Below are positions 7,179-7,730 of a stretch of DNA of 7,730 bases, in pieces (position 1 is the stretch's first letter; the number at the start of each line of letters is the position of its first letter). The stretch comes from Planctomycetota bacterium. GTDB taxonomy: Bacteria; Planctomycetota; SZUA-567. Below the pieces are notes generated by a model. It saw nothing but the letters and a program-made list of their open reading frames with translations. It searched no databases and was not told the DNA's origin. The translations under genes were made by a program, and so were the position numbers. The stretch covers positions 1 through 7,730 of the forward strand of contig JAJBSZ010000354.1 in the NCBI GenBank assembly GCA_020861125.1, given 5' to 3'.

Positions 7179-7730
7179 TTACAGCCCCAATTCGAAGCGG
7201 GCAAAATCGGCGACCACGGCCTTGCCGCCGGCCACCTTGGCCGCCCCGTCCAGCATTTGCTGGACCGTGGCCTTACCGTCCGGGTCCTTGACGAAAATTT
7301 GCTCGGTGAGGACCTTGTCGCCGTAAAATTTCTGCAGCTTGCCTTCGAGGATTTTTTCCCGAATGTTCTCCGGCTTGTTCTTGATTTCTTCCATGAACAC
7401 TTCCTTCTCCTTTTCGAGAAGGTCGGCGGGAATGCCCGCCCGATTCCAGGCCAGGGGCCGAGCGGCGACGGCGTGCATGGCGATATCGTTGGCGGCGGTT
7501 TGCAGGGCTTCGTGGCTAGCATCGGCATTTTCCAGACTGATGGCAACCATCGCGCCCGCCTTCTTGTGGAAGTGGGCGTAGGACCCGATGAGTCCGCCGG
7601 CCGGCGCCTCGACGGTGACGGCTTTCTTCAACTGGATGTTTTCCCCGACCACGCCGATCACCGCCCGAACCGAATCGGCAAAGGTGCCATCCGGGGTGGC
7701 GGCCTGGAGTTCTTCGGCGGATTTGAGCTT
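7179..7730 (-). CDS. tsf: elongation factor Ts, C-terminal part
   Basis: This is the last 183 residues of EF-Ts, the guanine-nucleotide exchange factor that recycles EF-Tu-GDP in the cytoplasm. The frame is open to the right edge, so the N-terminal UBA-like domain and the TDVG motif region lie outside the window. Visible family features are the core around VVGENIQLKKAV, GSYAHFHKKAGAMVAISLE, then NDIAMHAVAARPL, the helical LEKEKEVFMEEIKNKP, and the C-terminal module EGKLQKFYGDKVLTEQIFV and ARFELGL. It ends with TAA at 7179, and the terminator follows closely. The next gene is not pyrH, which often follows tsf. In most genomes rpsB precedes tsf, and would be expected just beyond the right edge. 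Confidence 0.96.
   Translation of the reverse strand, partial: KLKSAEELQAATPDGTFADSVRAVIGVVGENIQLKKAVTVEAPAGGLIGSYAHFHKKAGAMVAISLENADASHEALQTAANDIAMHAVAARPLAWNRAGIPADLLEKEKEVFMEEIKNKPENIREKILEGKLQKFYGDKVLTEQIFVKDPDGKATVQQMLDGAAKVAGGKAVVADFARFELGL

Overview
The window is a GC-rich bacterial chromosome segment in which every supported gene lies on the minus strand, so transcription runs from high to low coordinates. In transcription order it holds: the C-terminal part of elongation factor Ts (tsf, cut by the right edge) with a strong intrinsic terminator; a phenylacetate-CoA ligase family gene (paaK-like); a peptide deformylase (def); a U32-family 'peptidase' split by an apparent one-base frameshift; a TPR plus YdcF/DUF218 protein; and the small (DctQ-type) and large (DctM-type) membrane subunits of a TRAP transporter. 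The left 82 bases are non-coding and hold a possible weak terminator. No intergenic gap exceeds about 200 bases, and no RNA gene, CRISPR array, insertion sequence or integrase was seen.

The gene set fits a Gram-negative bacterium. TRAP transporters, an AMP-forming aryl-CoA ligase and a long two-part U32 protein would suit an anaerobic, aromatic- or organic-acid-using lineage such as the Desulfuromonadales, but this is a guess from gene content. No taxonomic marker was compared.

The layout suggests three units. (1) tsf ends at a clear terminator (7125-7150). (2) paaK stands alone, with its own strong Shine-Dalgarno sequence and a leader carrying a 16-bp perfect palindrome next to a weak promoter-like pair. 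(3) def, U32, TPR-YdcF, dctQ and dctM form a run: def and U32 are about 70 bases apart, and the last four genes overlap end to start (4, 4 and 22 bases), which implies translational coupling.

Most of this is ordinary housekeeping and metabolic content. The points worth a second look are the U32 frameshift, the coupling of a U32 protein and a soluble TPR-YdcF protein to a TRAP QM pair with no visible solute receptor gene, and the palindrome before paaK. I saw no strong evidence for a wholly new system. The U32/TPR-YdcF/TRAP-QM linkage is the closest candidate.
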